From: Cycloclasticus sp. symbiont of Poecilosclerida sp. N
GTDB taxonomy: Bacteria; Pseudomonadota; Gammaproteobacteria; Methylococcales; Cycloclasticaceae
Length of the DNA: 64,000 bases
Direction of reading: 5' to 3'
Assembly (NCBI GenBank): GCA_002101205.1
Contig: LWTM01000077.1
Location: 62,001 to 126,000 of the forward strand
A program made the position numbers and the translations under genes. Positions 62,764-64,000 of this stretch are shown piece after piece. The notes below the pieces were generated by a model. That model had not been told where the DNA came from and did no database searches. It was given only the letters and a program-made list of their open reading frames with translations. The stretch's first letter is position 1. Each line of letters begins with the position of its first letter.

Positions 62764-63930
62764 TTAAAGGCCAGCCGCGTCTCGTAACACGTCTGCTTTG
62801 TTTGTTCTTTCCCATGTAAAATCTGGCAGTTCACGACCAAAATGTCCGTAAGCGGCTGTTTGTTTATAGATGGGGCGTAATAAATCTAGTTCTGCAATTA
62901 ACGCTTTAGGGCGCAAATCAAAATGTTCACGAACTAAAGCCTCAATCTTGTCATTCTCTATAGCCGCTGTACCAAACGTTTCAACTGAAATAGAGGTCGG
63001 CTCTGCCACACCAATTGCATAAGAAAGTTGAATTTCACAACGCGTTGCCAAACCAGCAGCAACGATGTTTTTAGCAACATATCGACCCATATACGCAGCA
63101 GATCTATCCACCTTGCTGGGGTCTTTGCCTGAGAATGCACCACCGCCATGCCGCGCCATGCCGCCATACGTATCGACAATAATCTTGCGGCCTGTTAAAC
63201 CGCAATCACCCACTGGACCACCAATAATAAACTGGCCTGTTGGGTTAATATGAATATTTTCTGCCTTACAGCCCTCAAACCACTCTTGCAGTAAAACAGG
63301 CTTGATAATTTCTTCAATCACCGCTTCACGCAAGTCTTTAGCACTAATATCTGGCGCGTGTTGTGTCGATAACACTACCGCTTCAACGCCCACAGGCTTA
63401 TTGTTTTCATAGCGGAATGTTAACTGGCTTTTTGCATCGGGGCGCAGCCAATCAAGCTGCCCAGATTTACGCACTTGTGCCTGTTTTTCAACCAATAAAT
63501 GCGAATAGGTAATCGGCGCTGGCATCAGCACGTTTGTTTCATTACAGGCATAGCCAAACATTAGGCCTTGATCGCCCGCACCTTGCTCATGCTCATCACT
63601 GTCATCAACACCAACGGCTATATCGTGCGACTGTTTGCCAATAGCGTTCAATACAGCGCAGCTTTGCCAGTCGAAACCAATCTCGGGCTTATCGTAGCCA
63701 ATATCTCTTACAACATTACGAACCAGTTCTTCCGTATCAACCCACGCATCAGTGGTCACTTCACCTGCCAAAATAACCATGCCGGTTTTAACCATTGTTT
63801 CAACAGCCACGCGAGATGCGGGGTCTTGTTCCAACAAAGCATCCAGCATCGCGTCAGAAATTTGATCGGCGACTTTATCTGGGTGTCCTTCAGACACCGA
63901 CTCAGATGTAAAAATAAAATTATTGCTCAT
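62764..63930 (-). CDS. metK: S-adenosylmethionine synthetase
   Basis: This is a 388-residue MetK. It has the [17 protein letters not shown] start, [12 protein letters not shown] (residues 117-128), the phosphate-binding [16 protein letters not shown] (near 260) and the C-terminal [13 protein letters not shown]. It makes SAM from methionine and ATP. About 70 bp of upstream sequence remain before the window edge, with a GGAGC ribosome site. A SAM- or SAH-responsive leader could lie outside the window, so none can be claimed. Confidence 0.97.
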   Translation of the reverse strand: MSNNFIFTSESVSEGHPDKVADQISDAMLDALLEQDPASRVAVETMVKTGMVILAGEVTTDAWVDTEELVRNVVRDIGYDKPEIGFDWQSCAVLNAIGKQSHDIAVGVDDSDEHEQGAGDQGLMFGYACNETNVLMPAPITYSHLLVEKQAQVRKSGQLDWLRPDAKSQLTFRYENNKPVGVEAVVLSTQHAPDISAKDLREAVIEEIIKPVLLQEWFEGCKAENIHINPTGQFIIGGPVGDCGLTGRKIIVDTYGGMARHGGGAFSGKDPSKVDRSAAYMGRYVAKNIVAAGLATRCEIQLSYAIGVAEPTSISVETFGTAAIENDKIEALVREHFDLRPKALIAELDLLRPIYKQTAAYGHFGRELPDFTWERTNKADVLRDAAGL

Positions 63931-64000
63931 AGTACATTTGCTCCATTTGTATAAATAGAAACAAAATAGGGCTGATGTGCTTACCTAGAAAAGGAATAAG

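Noticed and set aside
63931-64000. Possible SAM or SAH riboswitch ahead of metK
   Set aside because: Only 70 bp remain before the window edge and no known riboswitch core can be read.

Overview
The window reads as a chromosomal segment of a gammaproteobacterium. Conserved gene orders support this: fabD-fabH with rpmF-yceD, rplU-rpmA / obgE-proB / rpsT, bamD with divergent rluD-pgeF and then clpB, birA-coaX-tRNA-Thr, and rsmE next to gshB. A copper membrane monooxygenase pair (pmoA-pmoB), a long-form GAPDH, phaB and a lysine dapC-D-E operon suggest a hydrocarbon- or methane-type oxidiser. By recollection the mix resembles Cycloclasticus-like or methanotroph-related Gammaproteobacteria, possibly host-associated. 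That placement is inference; no search was run. Composition is moderately AT-rich by eye.

Layout. 1-5.6 kb: fatty-acid start genes, L32, Maf, an ABC exporter, an anchored thioredoxin and two gene relics. 5.7-10.6 kb: dapC-dapD-arsC-like-dapE-gor. 10.6-11.8 kb: a debris field with a recombinase tail, transposase remnants and an attC-like fold. 11.8-15.3 kb: rpsT, proB, obgE, rpmA and rplU, the last with a repeat-coded tail. 15.4-27 kb: an ECF sigma/anti-sigma pair, a membrane MutS-like ATPase, MOSC, two Nudix genes, pepN, moaB and a Deg protease. 27-36 kb: transposase relics, pmoA-pmoB, and then a five-gene membrane/copper operon. 36-48 kb: sucCD, nadE, bamD, rluD, pgeF, a ZIP transporter, clpB, and DUF47-PiT. 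48-53 kb: a broken higBA, an IS256 relic, an orphan terminator, birA-coaX, tRNA-Thr, an inverted-repeat element and phaB. 53-64 kb: acs, GAPDH, ispB, gshB, rsmE and the methyl cycle metF-ahcY-metK.

The most notable region is 28.2-34.7 kb. PmoA and PmoB look intact and keep the metal-ligand positions of the particulate monooxygenase, but no pmoC lies next to them. The space upstream, where pmoC normally sits, holds only transposase wreckage. Directly downstream, behind its own terminator and promoter-like sequence, is a tightly packed operon: a small membrane protein whose predicted mature N-terminus is histidine, a doubly anchored multicopper oxidase with the type 1 site in its first domain, a membrane cupredoxin, a YqaA/DedA-like protein and a SAM methyltransferase. 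I infer a periplasmic copper-redox module that may serve the monooxygenase.

The second theme is genome erosion. Transposase relics of about five families (IS5-like, IS481-like, IS1595, IS3, IS256), all broken, plus remnants of a GGDEF protein, a TIGR04282-type glycosyltransferase, HigBA and a tyrosine recombinase lie between healthy housekeeping genes. Two families of non-coding repeats are also present. plsX is missing from its usual place.
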